NCBI RefSeq assembly: GCF_040706535.1 | Contig: NZ_JAPDRJ010000003.1 | Span: 186,001 to 250,000 of the forward strand | DNA length: 64,000 nt | Source of the DNA: Lentisalinibacter orientalis | Lineage (GTDB): Bacteria; Pseudomonadota; Gammaproteobacteria; Steroidobacterales; Woeseiaceae | Reading direction: 5' to 3' | In this document: piece after piece, positions 38,670 to 47,045 of the stretch | Layout of the letters: the number at the start of each line of letters is the position of its first letter | Position numbering within the stretch: position 1 is the stretch's first letter | The notes under the pieces: model-generated | The model's input: only the letters and a program-made list of their open reading frames with translations | Databases searched by the model: none | What the model was told of the DNA's origin: nothing | Position numbers and translations under genes: made by a program

Positions 38670-38683
38670 TTGAGAAACCGCAA
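38670..38683 (+). promoter_or_regulatory. FNR-like box 3 (TTGAG-AAAC-CGCAA)
   Basis: Third copy of the TTGA-N6-GCAA element, again followed by TG. It lies between the Crp/Fnr regulator gene (minus strand) and the 56-residue membrane protein gene, 36 bases before the latter's ATG, so it may serve autoregulation. Confidence 0.6.
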
Positions 38684-38719
38684 TGTGGGCCGCAGGAGGT
38701 ACGCGCTACGGTCCGGCCG

Positions 38720-38890
38720 ATGGAAATCAGCAACTACTACGTGCCCGTCGCCCTGATCCTGCCTGTCATCGCAATTCTGGGCATATTGTTCGTTACCCTC
38801 GGCATGAGTTTCGTCCTGCGCCGCCGGCGCAGCCGGGAACGGCCGCCGACCGGGGAACGGCGCAAGGACGAGGGCCAGGATTCGTCCTGA
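38720..38890 (+). CDS. Small single-pass membrane protein, unrecognised
   Basis: A 56-residue protein: a 26-residue hydrophobic helix (YVPVALILPVIAILGILFV then TLGMSFVL) followed by a strongly basic and polar tail (RRRRSRERPPTGERRKDE). Topology by the positive-inside rule: tail cytoplasmic. No family recognised; size and layout recall small accessory subunits of oxidases or transporters. A good GGAGGT lies about 20 bases before the ATG, unusually far, so initiation is uncertain. FNR-like box 3 is just upstream. The next gene follows after 95 bases. Confidence 0.6.
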   Translation: MEISNYYVPVALILPVIAILGILFVTLGMSFVLRRRRSRERPPTGERRKDEGQDSS

Positions 38891-38985
38891 GCCGATCCGG
38901 CGGCGGCGCCCCCGTATTGCGTCCGCCGCGCCGCCCCCGCATCATCGCGTTGCACCGCCACCCTGCCACGACCGAGGGAGCCCCG

Positions 38986-39747
38986 ATGATCCATCGCACG
39001 CTAGACGTCCTCTCCTCCACCGCCACCTCTTTCCTCCGCGGCTTCAACGGCATCCAGGCCCGCCCGGCGCTGGACAAGCCGGAGAAGATGCTGGAGCTCT
39101 ACGAGTTCGAGGGCTGCCCTTTCTGTCGTCTGGTCCGGGAAGTGCTGACGGAGCTGGATCTGGACGCGGTCATCTACCCCTGCCCGAAGGGCAGCGAGCG
39201 CTTCCGGCCCGAAGTGCTCGCCCGGGGCGGCAAGGCGCAGTTCCCGTTCCTCGTGGACCCGAACACGGGTGCCAGCATGTACGAGTCAGCGGATATCATC
39301 GAATACCTGTTCGTCACCTACGGCCGGCGCGACGTGCCCCTGCGCTGGCAGGCGCAGAACCTGCAGAAGTTCTCGTCCACACTGGCCGGCATCCCGCGCT
39401 TCACTGCGGGCACCCGGGCACGCCCCTCCGCCAGCCGCCCGGAACGCCTGCTTGAGCTCTACAGCTTCGAGTCGAGCCCGTTCGCGCGTGTGGTCCGCGA
39501 GCGGCTGTGCGAACTGGAGATCCCCTACATCCTGCGCTCGGCAGGCCGCACGAAGGCGAGCGACTGGGTGCCACCCGTGGTTCGCGACGCGCTGGGCATG
39601 GAAGGCCAGCCGGAGCTCGAGAACCGACGAGCGCTGAAGTCCCGCGCCGGGCGCGTCTCCATCCCTTACCTGGTGGACCCGAACACCGATACCGAGCTGG
39701 CCGAGTCCGGCGACATCGTGGACTACCTCGACCGCACCTACGGCTGA
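38986..39747 (+). CDS. Tandem glutaredoxin/GST N-terminal-fold protein
   Basis: A 253-residue protein made of two thioredoxin-fold GST-N/glutaredoxin-like domains. Domain 1 (about 35-120) has the redox motif CPFC and the glutathione-binding QFPFLVDPNTGASMYESADIIEYL; domain 2 (about 145-253) has SPFA in place of CxxC, then SIPYLVDPNTDTELAESGDIVDYL. So only the first domain can do dithiol chemistry; both keep the cis-proline and glutathione-contact region. Start at ATG 38986 with GAGGGAG upstream. Probable glutathione-linked oxidoreductase; partner unknown. Confidence 0.87.
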   Translation: MIHRTLDVLSSTATSFLRGFNGIQARPALDKPEKMLELYEFEGCPFCRLVREVLTELDLDAVIYPCPKGSERFRPEVLARGGKAQFPFLVDPNTGASMYESADIIEYLFVTYGRRDVPLRWQAQNLQKFSSTLAGIPRFTAGTRARPSASRPERLLELYSFESSPFARVVRERLCELEIPYILRSAGRTKASDWVPPVVRDALGMEGQPELENRRALKSRAGRVSIPYLVDPNTDTELAESGDIVDYLDRTYG

Positions 39748-39819
39748 CGCGCGGCGCCACGTCGCCCCTGGGCCATCCGAGGCCCATCCCAGGACCGACC
39801 CGGGCCCGCCCCGGCCGTC

Positions 39820-41235
39820 CTACAGGAAGAACTGGGCCAGGTAGGGGTTCAGCAAGCGGCCGTCCGGGTCGAGCCGCCGGCGCATCTTGCGGAAGAACTC
39901 GAGCCGGCTGCCCAGCGAGGCGGCCACCTGGCCGGACGACAGCCCGTCCGTCTGGTCGAGGAACGGGATGCCGTTCCACTTCTCGGCGAAATCGGCGAAC
40001 TCGAGCACGAAGTCCTGCCATTGCGGACGGGGCGTGCTCACCGCCCGCAGTACGAACACCGGTCCGTCGAACGAGGGCGAAAGCAACGCGCTGCGGTCCT
40101 GGGCGAGGCGGTAGCCGACGGTGGGCATGTCGCAACGGAAACGGGTGCGGGCGTAGTAGTCGCGGCAGAATTCCCGATAGGCCTGCACGATCAGCGGGAA
40201 CTCGGCCGCCGGGAAGCACCAGCTGGAACAGGCGAGCCGGCGGCCGCCCCGGGACCCCGCACGGTCCCCGCCCTGCTCCACCGCCGCGCTGCCGGCGTGG
40301 ACGGGGGCGCTGAACAGCGTCTGACCCGCCCCGTTGATACGGTCGATCATGCCGTAGCGCAGCGCGGGTATCGGTACGATCCAGGACATGGAGCTGGTCA
40401 TCGCCGGCAGGATCGTGCTCTCGCCCCAGTCCTTGATCTTCCACAGCAGGCGGTTGACGTGGGTATCTTCGTCGCCGTTGCGCCGGAGCTCGAGATATAC
40501 CTGATCGCGGAACGGCAGGAGGTAGAAGCGCAGGCCCAGCTTCGAGCCCAGCAGCCGGTCGGTGACGGCGGCGAGCTCGGCGGTGCTGCAGCGGCGCCGC
40601 CGGATGGTGAAGGGGCTCATGGGCCGCACCCGCAGCGTCACCTCGTGGATGACGCCGAGCAGGCCGTAGCTCAGCCGGAACATGTCGAGCAGGTGGGGAC
40701 GGGACGCATCGACGGTGAGTTCGCCGCCCTCGGGGGTGACCACCTTCATGCTGACGACCTGACTCGAGAACAGGCGGGTCCCCACGCCGGTGCCGGGACC
40801 GATGCAGGCGCCCGCCACCGCTCCGCCGACCGTTCGGCCCATCAGGTCGTGGCCGCCGGCGAGTTCGAGCCCGTAGCCCGCCAGCTCGTCCGCGAGGCGC
40901 TGCAGCCTGAGCCCGGCTTGCACGGTGACATGCTCGTCGCCGACCTCGAGGACCCGATCGAGGGCCGTCATATCGATCACCGTGCCCCCTTCTGCGGCCG
41001 AACAGGGAGTCGATGCGCTGCCGGCGCCCATCGGGCGGAGCGGTGCCGGGATGCCCGAGCCCGTCTGCAGCAGGTCCCGCAGTGCCTCCGGACTCTCCGG
41101 CCTGGCCACCGGTAGCGCGGGCGTGCGGCGTCCGGGGCGCCGTGGCGTGCTTTGTCGAACGTCGCCGTGGCCATTGCCATGGATATCGCCGTGGATCCAG
41201 TCGCGGACCCGGTCGTGGCTGACTGCATCTCTCAT
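39820..41235 (-). CDS. FAD-binding oxidoreductase, D-arabinono-1,4-lactone oxidase-like
   Basis: A 471-residue flavoprotein of the vanillyl-alcohol-oxidase fold. The PCMH-type FAD domain spans about 40-220 (MGAGSASTPCSAAEGGTVIDM; HDLMGRTVGGAVAGACIGPG; FSSQVVSMKVVTPEGG); the C-terminal half resembles aldono-lactone oxidase substrate domains and ends DPDGRLLNPYLAQFF. The N-terminus has an unusual His/Gly-rich stretch (WIHGDIHGNGHGDV). ATG at 41235 with GGAGGA eight bases upstream. Oxidation of a sugar lactone or sugar alcohol is inferred; the electron acceptor is not known. Confidence 0.85.
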   Translation of the reverse strand: MRDAVSHDRVRDWIHGDIHGNGHGDVRQSTPRRPGRRTPALPVARPESPEALRDLLQTGSGIPAPLRPMGAGSASTPCSAAEGGTVIDMTALDRVLEVGDEHVTVQAGLRLQRLADELAGYGLELAGGHDLMGRTVGGAVAGACIGPGTGVGTRLFSSQVVSMKVVTPEGGELTVDASRPHLLDMFRLSYGLLGVIHEVTLRVRPMSPFTIRRRRCSTAELAAVTDRLLGSKLGLRFYLLPFRDQVYLELRRNGDEDTHVNRLLWKIKDWGESTILPAMTSSMSWIVPIPALRYGMIDRINGAGQTLFSAPVHAGSAAVEQGGDRAGSRGGRRLACSSWCFPAAEFPLIVQAYREFCRDYYARTRFRCDMPTVGYRLAQDRSALLSPSFDGPVFVLRAVSTPRPQWQDFVLEFADFAEKWNGIPFLDQTDGLSSGQVAASLGSRLEFFRKMRRRLDPDGRLLNPYLAQFFL

Positions 41236-41683
41236 CGGTTTCGTTCCTCCGCGGGACGGGTCCCGCCAACGAATTGCGGCACGTGGCTGGTCACCGGTCC
41301 CGGTGCGGGAATGAGCGGAGGATGGCCCGGATGGGCGTGGCGCGGCAGGACGCCGCATCGCGCTTCCGTCTGGCAGCTCCGCTGTCCCGGCGGTGGCCGG
41401 GGACCGGTGGCTTTGCGACCCGCCCTTTCGGACGGTGTGCCTTTTTCAAACGAAGGCCGAGCGTCGCACGGTGCCGACAGAGTGTCAATCGTGGGCAGAG
41501 CCCGACACGTTCCGGCACGGCATGATGTCAAATCGCCGCGCAATTTTGGCCTCGACCAACCGTCTCAGGCCCCCTGCAACGGCCGGCCGGCCTTCGGTTT
41601 GCCACTATGCCGGGCCCTCCCCGTTGCTGCTTAAATGCCGTGGGATACCGTCGAGAGTCCGGAACAGAAAATCGGGGAGAGCG
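41236..41683. other. 448-base divergent intergenic region
   Basis: Lies between the lactone-oxidase-like gene and the CopD-like gene. No gene is supportable: several short frames occur on both strands but have no ribosome binding site or family pattern. Two TGTCAA half-sites (about 41483 and 41525) recall FNR-type sites but have no proper partner. It must hold the promoters of both genes. Confidence 0.5.
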
Positions 41684-42355
41684 ATGTACATCAATCCGGA
41701 GTCCGTCCTGCGCTGGCTTCACATCCTTGCGATGGTGTACTGGCTGGGCGGCGAGTGGGGCGTCTTCCAGACCTCCTACAACGTGGCGAATCCGAAACTC
41801 TCACTGGACGAGCGCCGGCGGCACATGGAGACCGCCTACCGGATCGATATCCTCGCCCGCACGGGCATCATCCTGCTGCTGCCTCTCGGCCTGCACATGG
41901 GGTTCAACCTGGGTGTGCACGATTACGGCGGCGGCTGGCTGTGGGTCGTGTGGATCCTCGCCTTCGCGTGGTTGTCGCTCACCTGGGCGGCGTTCGTCTA
42001 CCGGGACACCGACCGCGGTCTGCGGCTGACAAAAATCGACGAGGCCATCCGCTACGTCGTGATCCCGGCGCTGTTCCTTGCCGCGATCTGGTCGTATCTC
42101 ACGGACTGGCCCTTCCGCGCCGACTGGTACTCCACCAAGGTGCTCATCTACAGCCTGCTGCTGGTGATCGGCCTGGGCCTGCGTTTCATCATGCGCCACT
42201 GGGTGCCGATCTTCCGCGAGCTCGCCGAGAAGGGCCCGAATCCGGCGCTGGAGCAGCGGCTGTCCTCGGAGCTGGCCATCGGCCGCGGCATGGCCTACGT
42301 GTACTGGATCGGCATCGCCTCGGTGGCCTTCCTGGGCGCGACCAAGCCGTTCTGA
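41684..42355 (+). CDS. CopD-like integral membrane protein
   Basis: A 223-residue membrane protein with about six hydrophobic segments. It opens with VLRWLHILAMVYWLGGEWG, a pattern typical of CopD/HemJ-like b-type-cytochrome-related membrane proteins (conserved membrane histidine), then LLLPLGLHMGFNLG, AFAWLSLTWAAFVY, YVVIPALFLAAIWSYL and LLLVIGLGLRFIMRHW; the extra membrane histidines could bind heme. Function is not established for this subgroup. ATG at 41684 has GGGGAGAGC upstream. Confidence 0.8.
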   Translation: MYINPESVLRWLHILAMVYWLGGEWGVFQTSYNVANPKLSLDERRRHMETAYRIDILARTGIILLLPLGLHMGFNLGVHDYGGGWLWVVWILAFAWLSLTWAAFVYRDTDRGLRLTKIDEAIRYVVIPALFLAAIWSYLTDWPFRADWYSTKVLIYSLLLVIGLGLRFIMRHWVPIFRELAEKGPNPALEQRLSSELAIGRGMAYVYWIGIASVAFLGATKPF

Positions 42356-42453
42356 GGCGCAGCTCACGCCGCCATCGGCATTGGCAACGCCGCCGTAAAA
42401 CCGGGACAATGCGCGCGGGTTGAGCCGGGCGCGTGCGGCGCCATATCGGAGAC

Positions 42454-43194
42454 ATGAGCGGAGAAGAAATCAGCCGGATGAGCCTGGACGAACTGCTGGT
42501 GCGCAACCGCAGTCTGCGCGCCCAGTTCAGCGACGACCCCGGCCTCCAGGAGGAACTCCAGGCACTGCAGCGCTGGCAGGCGGGACGCCTGGAGCGCACC
42601 TACGCGGATCTGCAGGAGCGCGAGCGCTACCGTCCGGGCGTCGAGTTCTTCCTGGAGGAACTCTACACCGACAAGGATTACCTGCCCCGCGACACGCAGC
42701 TCGAACGCGCCTCGCCCATCCTGAAGCGGATGCTGCCCGCCCAGGCCCAGGAGTCGATGCGCATGGCCGTGCAACTGGAGGTGCTGAGCCAGGAGCTTGA
42801 CGGCGAGATGACCCGGGCGCTCGGCGCGGGCACCATGATCGACGAGCAGAGTTACGCCGAGGCCTACCGCACCGTCGGTCGCCGGGACGACCGCGAGCGC
42901 CAGATCGGCTTCATCCTGGAAGCCGGCCGGGATCTGGAGCGCCTGGTGAAACTGCCGATGATCTACACCCTGATCCGGATGGCACACGGCCCGGCCCATC
43001 TGGCGGGCTTCGGCGCGCTGCACGACTTCCTGGAAGACGGTTTCAGGGCCTTCCGTGCCATGGACGGCGCAGAGGAATTCCTGCAGGCCATCGAGGACCG
43101 GGAGACCCGCATCATGGAGCGGATCTTCGCGGAGCATCCGCAGCCTTTCCGCCTCGCCGACGACGAGGCGCCGCCGACGCAAGCGCCGGCCTGA
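42454..43194 (+). CDS. Conserved-looking protein of unknown function (FFLEELY family)
   Basis: A 246-residue soluble, mostly helical protein without signal peptide or membrane segment. The stretch GVEFFLEELYTDKDYLPRD (about 57-75) and GRDLERLVKLPMIYTLIRMA (about 153-172) look strongly constrained, and I have the impression of a widespread proteobacterial family, but I cannot name a function. Start set at ATG 42454 with GGAG close upstream; a GTG seven codons earlier is possible. Preceded by the CopD-like gene with 98 bases between. Confidence 0.75.
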   Translation: MSGEEISRMSLDELLVRNRSLRAQFSDDPGLQEELQALQRWQAGRLERTYADLQERERYRPGVEFFLEELYTDKDYLPRDTQLERASPILKRMLPAQAQESMRMAVQLEVLSQELDGEMTRALGAGTMIDEQSYAEAYRTVGRRDDRERQIGFILEAGRDLERLVKLPMIYTLIRMAHGPAHLAGFGALHDFLEDGFRAFRAMDGAEEFLQAIEDRETRIMERIFAEHPQPFRLADDEAPPTQAPA

Positions 43195-43201
43195 CGTCCG
43201 C

Positions 43202-43636
43202 CTACTCGTCCCGCTGCAGGATCTCGATCAGCTCTTCGGCCTCCTCCGGGTCCACCGGATGGAAGCGACCGAGCCCACAGCCGGCCCCCTGCCTGAGGCC
43301 GCCCCCGAAGTCGGTCAGCACGGTGATGATGTCGAGATCGCACAGTCGGCCGGTGGGCACCTTGTACATGAAGCGCTCTTCCCGGGCGAGTCCCGGGCAG
43401 GCGCGCGGCAGCTGATTGCGATAGATCGTGCCGTCCTTCATGTAGAAGAAGATGTTCTCGTCGTCGACGATCTTGGTGCGGTCCACCCGCGACAGCTGCA
43501 CGCAACGGACCGCCTCCGGATCGTCGGCGGCGACGTCGGTGGGCTTCGCTTCCCGCGGACCGGTGGCACAGCCTGCGAGCAGCAGTACGGCCGCCGCGGC
43601 CAGCGTATTTCGTGGCCAGCTCATGTCCATGTTCAT
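43202..43636 (-). CDS. Small lipoprotein (DUF6491-like)
   Basis: A 144-residue predicted lipoprotein: signal peptide with lipobox LLAGC at about 19-23, lipidated cysteine 23. The mature part contains VRCVQLSRVDRTKIVDDENIFFYMKDG and NQLPRACPGL, a pattern of the DUF6491 family (small periplasmic proteins of unknown function); two further cysteines (CDLD, AGCGLG) could form a disulfide. Convergent with the preceding gene, 7 bases apart, and divergent from gdhA. Confidence 0.8.
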   Translation of the reverse strand: MNMDMSWPRNTLAAAAVLLLAGCATGPREAKPTDVAADDPEAVRCVQLSRVDRTKIVDDENIFFYMKDGTIYRNQLPRACPGLAREERFMYKVPTGRLCDLDIITVLTDFGGGLRQGAGCGLGRFHPVDPEEAEELIEILQRDE

Positions 43637-43681
43637 AACGTTCTCCCTGTCCCGGCTCGCGCCGCGTGTACCTGTGCCTGT

Positions 43682-43690
43682 TGGTATAGT
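43682..43690 (+). promoter_or_regulatory. Extended -10 promoter candidate for glutamate dehydrogenase
   Basis: TGGTATAGT matches the extended -10 pattern TGnTATAAT closely, 48 bases before the gdhA start codon, in the 101-base gap to the divergent lipoprotein gene. No good -35 box is visible 17 bases upstream, as allowed for extended -10 promoters. Confidence 0.45.
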
Positions 43691-43737
43691 ACCGCGTGAC
43701 CGCAGCCGTCAAGCAACCGGGAGAAGGAGGCCGATTA

Positions 43738-45093
43738 ATGGACAGCGCGAAGCCGGAAAGGATGCTGAAGGCGTTCATGCAGGGACTGGAGAAGCGCAAC
43801 GCTCACGAGCCCGAATTCATCCAGGCCGTCTGTGAGCTCGCCCGCTCGGTGATGCCGCTGGTCCATGCCAACAGCGCCTACCGCCAGGCCCGCATACTCG
43901 AACGCATGACCGAGCCGGACCGTATCATCGTCTTCCGCGTGACCTGGGAGGACGACAGCGGCAACGTGCACGTGAACCGGGCCTGGCGCGTGCAGTTCAA
44001 TCGCGCGATCGGTCCCTACAAGGGCGGTCTGCGTTTCCACAAGACGGTGAACCAGAGTGTGCTGAAGTTCCTCGGCTTCGAGCAGACCTTCAAGAACAGC
44101 CTCACGGGCCTGCCGATGGGCGGCGGCAAGGGCGGTTCCAATTTCAACCCGAAGGGCAAGTCGGACCGGGAAGTGATGCGGTTCTGCCAGAGTTTCATGA
44201 CCGAGCTGTTCCGCCACATCGGTCCCGACGTGGACGTGCCGGCGGGAGACATCGGCGTCGGCGGCCGCGAGATCGGCTACATGTTCGGCCAGTACATGCG
44301 CCTGACCAACGAGTTCGAGGGCGTTCTGACCGGCAAGGGCCTGTCCTACGGCGGCAGCGCGGTGCGCAAGGAGGCGACCGGCTACGGCGCAGTGTACTTC
44401 CTGCGCAACATGCTGGAGCGCGCCGACGAACCCCTGGAGGGCAAGCGGATCGCCATCAGCGGCGCCGGCAATGTCGCCCTGTATGCCGCCGAGAAGGCCA
44501 TCCAGGAAGGCGCGAAAGTGGTCACCCTCAGCGACTCCCACGGCCATATCCGCTGCGAGGCGGGCCTCGAGGCCGAGGCCCTCGACGAGATCAAGGAGCT
44601 GAAGTTCCGCGCACGCGGGCGCCTGGCGGAGCTGGACGGCAGGATCAGCGGCATCGTCTACACGGAGGGCGAGGCGCCCTGGGGCGTGCCCTGCGACGTG
44701 GCCATGCCCTGCGCCACCCAGAACGAGATCGGCGCGGAGGCGGCCGCCGCGCTGGTGGAGCACGGGCTCATGGCCGTCGTGGAAGGGGCGAACATGCCCT
44801 GCACCGAAGAGGCCATCGAGTGCTTCCGCGAGCATCGGGTGCTGTTCGCGCCGGGCAAGGCCGCCAATGCCGGCGGCGTGGCCGTTAGCGGGCTGGAGCA
44901 GACCCAGAACGTGGCCCGGGTGAGCTGGCCGCGCAACGAGGTGGACCGGCGCCTGAAGGAGATCATGCGCGACATCCACGACAAGTGCACTCACGAGATG
45001 GAGGACGACGGCGGCATCGACTATCTCGACGCCGCCAACCGGGCCGGATTCCGCAAGGTGGCGGAAGCCATGCTGGCCTACGGCGTGGTCTGA
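43738..45093 (+). CDS. gdhA: NADP-type glutamate dehydrogenase
   Basis: Reversible reductive amination of 2-oxoglutarate to glutamate, hexameric cytoplasmic enzyme. 451 residues, full length for the bacterial NADP class. Motifs: GPYKGGLRFH and LPMGGGKGG (catalytic lysine), DVPAGDIGVGGREIGYM, Rossmann segment ISGAGNVALYAAEKAI near 240, and EGANMPCTEEAI near 358. GAGAAGGAGG lies seven bases ahead of the ATG. No glutamate synthase nearby. Ends 49 bases before cls. Confidence 0.95.
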   Translation: MDSAKPERMLKAFMQGLEKRNAHEPEFIQAVCELARSVMPLVHANSAYRQARILERMTEPDRIIVFRVTWEDDSGNVHVNRAWRVQFNRAIGPYKGGLRFHKTVNQSVLKFLGFEQTFKNSLTGLPMGGGKGGSNFNPKGKSDREVMRFCQSFMTELFRHIGPDVDVPAGDIGVGGREIGYMFGQYMRLTNEFEGVLTGKGLSYGGSAVRKEATGYGAVYFLRNMLERADEPLEGKRIAISGAGNVALYAAEKAIQEGAKVVTLSDSHGHIRCEAGLEAEALDEIKELKFRARGRLAELDGRISGIVYTEGEAPWGVPCDVAMPCATQNEIGAEAAAALVEHGLMAVVEGANMPCTEEAIECFREHRVLFAPGKAANAGGVAVSGLEQTQNVARVSWPRNEVDRRLKEIMRDIHDKCTHEMEDDGGIDYLDAANRAGFRKVAEAMLAYGVV

Positions 45094-45142
45094 AGACGCC
45101 CGCCACGTTGCCCGCGTTGTCCGGGCGGGCGAGAATACTGCC

Positions 45143-46567
45143 ATGGAGCTTCCCGATCTGCTCCTCCGCTGGCTCGCCGTCGCCCTTCATGGCCTGCTGG
45201 CGGTCATCGGAGCCATACATGCCCTGCTGTACAAGCGCGATCCCCGTTCCGCGCTCGGCTGGATGGTGGTCTGTCTGGCGATCCCGTTCCTCGGCCCGCT
45301 CGGCTACTACATGTTCGGCATCAACCGGGTGCGGACGCGGGCGAAGAAGCTGCGCGGCGGCCACTTCCGCATCGGCTACGAGAGCGGCGACATCATCACC
45401 GAGGAGGACCTGGCCGAGCACGAACCGGGGCGCGGTCATATCGGCGCCGTGGTCTCCCTGCGTCCGCTGCTGGAGGGCAACAGCGTCAGCGCCCTGCACA
45501 ACGGCGAGGAAGCCTATCCCGCCATGCTGGAGAGTATCCACACCGCCGAACGTCAGGTGTTGCTCTCAAGCTATATCTTCGAGAACAACGTCACCGGCCG
45601 CCGCTTCGTCGACGCGCTGGCGGCGGCGCATGACCGCGGCGTCTCCGTCCGGGTGCTGGTGGACGGCATCGGCGAGCTCTACTCCTGGCCGCGCATCAGC
45701 CGGCTCCTCGCCCGCCGCGGACTGCCGGCGGCCCGCTTCCTGCCGCCGCGCCTGCTGCCGCCGACCCTGCACCTGAATCTGCGCACGCACCGAAAGATCC
45801 TGGTGGCCGACGGCCGCGTGGGCTACACGGGCGGCATGAACATCGGTGACCGCCACGTCGTCGGCGAGGACGGCCGCCGCCGGGTCGTGGACATGCACTT
45901 CCGGCTGGAAGGCCCCGTGGTGCGCCAGCTGGCCGACGCATTCTGGGACGACTGGCTCTTCGCCACCGGCGAGCCGCCGGAGGAGACGCTTGAGGCCGAC
46001 TGGTCCATAGCGCCGGGACGAAAGCGCTGCCGGGTCATCACCGACGGGCCCAACGAGGATCTGGACCGCATCGCCCTGGTGATGCAGGGCGCCATCGCCG
46101 ACGCCAAGCGCAGCGTCTGGCTCATGACGCCCTACTTCCTGCCCTCCCGTGAACAGGTGGCCCTGCTCCAGGCTGCCGCCATACGCGGCATCGAGGTGAA
46201 CGTCATCCTGCCGGCGAAGAACAACCTGATCTACATGCACTGGGCCACACGAAATTCGCTGCTGGAACTGCTGCAGTGGGGCGTGCGCGTGTACTACCAG
46301 CCGGGGCCCTTCGTCCACACGAAACTTTTTCTCATCGACGATGACTATTGTCAGATAGGTACGGCCAACGTGGACCCGAGGAGTCTGCGGCTGAACTTCG
46401 AGCTGGCCGTCGAGATTTTCGATTCGAGTTTCGCACGCAGCATGATCGAACACATGGAAGTGACGCGGGCCCGGTCCAGGGCAGTGGGCTACCGCGAGAT
46501 CGCCGACCGCTCGGTGCCGGTGCGCTTCCGGGATGCGCTCGCCTGGCTGTTCTCCCCCTACCTCTGA
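45143..46567 (+). CDS. cls: Cardiolipin synthase (phospholipase D family)
   Basis: Inner-membrane enzyme joining two phosphatidylglycerols (or PG and PE) to cardiolipin. 474 residues. Two N-terminal membrane helices (LLAVIGAIHALLYKRDPRS; VVCLAIPFLGPLGYYMF) and two HKD motifs: HRKILVADGRVGYTGGMNIGD near 214-234 and HTKLFLIDDDYCQIGTANVD near 393-412, both complete. Matches the ClsA length class. Increased cardiolipin is a common salt response, which fits the sodium theme elsewhere in the window (inference). Followed by arfB after 13 bases. Confidence 0.93.
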   Translation: MELPDLLLRWLAVALHGLLAVIGAIHALLYKRDPRSALGWMVVCLAIPFLGPLGYYMFGINRVRTRAKKLRGGHFRIGYESGDIITEEDLAEHEPGRGHIGAVVSLRPLLEGNSVSALHNGEEAYPAMLESIHTAERQVLLSSYIFENNVTGRRFVDALAAAHDRGVSVRVLVDGIGELYSWPRISRLLARRGLPAARFLPPRLLPPTLHLNLRTHRKILVADGRVGYTGGMNIGDRHVVGEDGRRRVVDMHFRLEGPVVRQLADAFWDDWLFATGEPPEETLEADWSIAPGRKRCRVITDGPNEDLDRIALVMQGAIADAKRSVWLMTPYFLPSREQVALLQAAAIRGIEVNVILPAKNNLIYMHWATRNSLLELLQWGVRVYYQPGPFVHTKLFLIDDDYCQIGTANVDPRSLRLNFELAVEIFDSSFARSMIEHMEVTRARSRAVGYREIADRSVPVRFRDALAWLFSPYL

Positions 46568-46580
46568 GGCACGCTGCCGC

Positions 46581-46997
46581 ATGGTCAGACTGACGGAAAA
46601 CATCGTACTGCCCGACGACGAGCTGGAGATGAGCGCCGTGCGCGCCGCCGGTGCCGGCGGCCAGGCCGTGAACAAACAGTCCACCGCCATCCACCTGCGC
46701 CTGGACATCCCCGCCTCGTCGCTGCCCGGCAACGTCAAGCGCCGGCTGCTCGGCCTCGGCGACCAGCGCATCAGCAACGAAGGCGTGCTGGTCATCAAGG
46801 CGAGGGAACACCGCAGCCAGCGGCAGAACCGGCGCGAGGCCGTCCAGCGCCTGCGCGAACTCGTCCGCAGCGCCAGCGTCTCCCGCAAGCCACGCATTCC
46901 CACCCGGCCCGGGCCGGCGGCGAAGCGGCGGCGTGTCGACGAGAAGAAGCGCCGCGGGACGGTCAAGTCCCTGCGGCGGAGCCCGCCCCGGGAGTGA
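46581..46997 (+). CDS. arfB: Alternative ribosome-rescue factor / peptidyl-tRNA hydrolase ArfB
   Basis: Releases the nascent chain from stalled ribosomes by hydrolysing peptidyl-tRNA. 138 residues, normal ArfB (YaeJ) length. GGQ motif in RAAGAGGQAVNKQSTAIHL at about 21-39; the C-terminal tail is highly basic (KPRIPTRP ... AAKRRRVDEKKRRGTVKS), the part that inserts in the empty mRNA channel. ATG at 46581. Probably cotranscribed with cls. Confidence 0.93.
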   Translation: MVRLTENIVLPDDELEMSAVRAAGAGGQAVNKQSTAIHLRLDIPASSLPGNVKRRLLGLGDQRISNEGVLVIKAREHRSQRQNRREAVQRLRELVRSASVSRKPRIPTRPGPAAKRRRVDEKKRRGTVKSLRRSPPRE

Positions 46998-47045
46998 CGG
47001 GCACGGCTATCGCGCGCCCGCAGCCATCCTTACCATGGACGAACT

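Noticed and set aside
41483..41550. FNR-like site between the lactone-oxidase-like and CopD-like genes
   Set aside because: Two TGTCAA half-sites exist, but no correctly spaced partner half was found.
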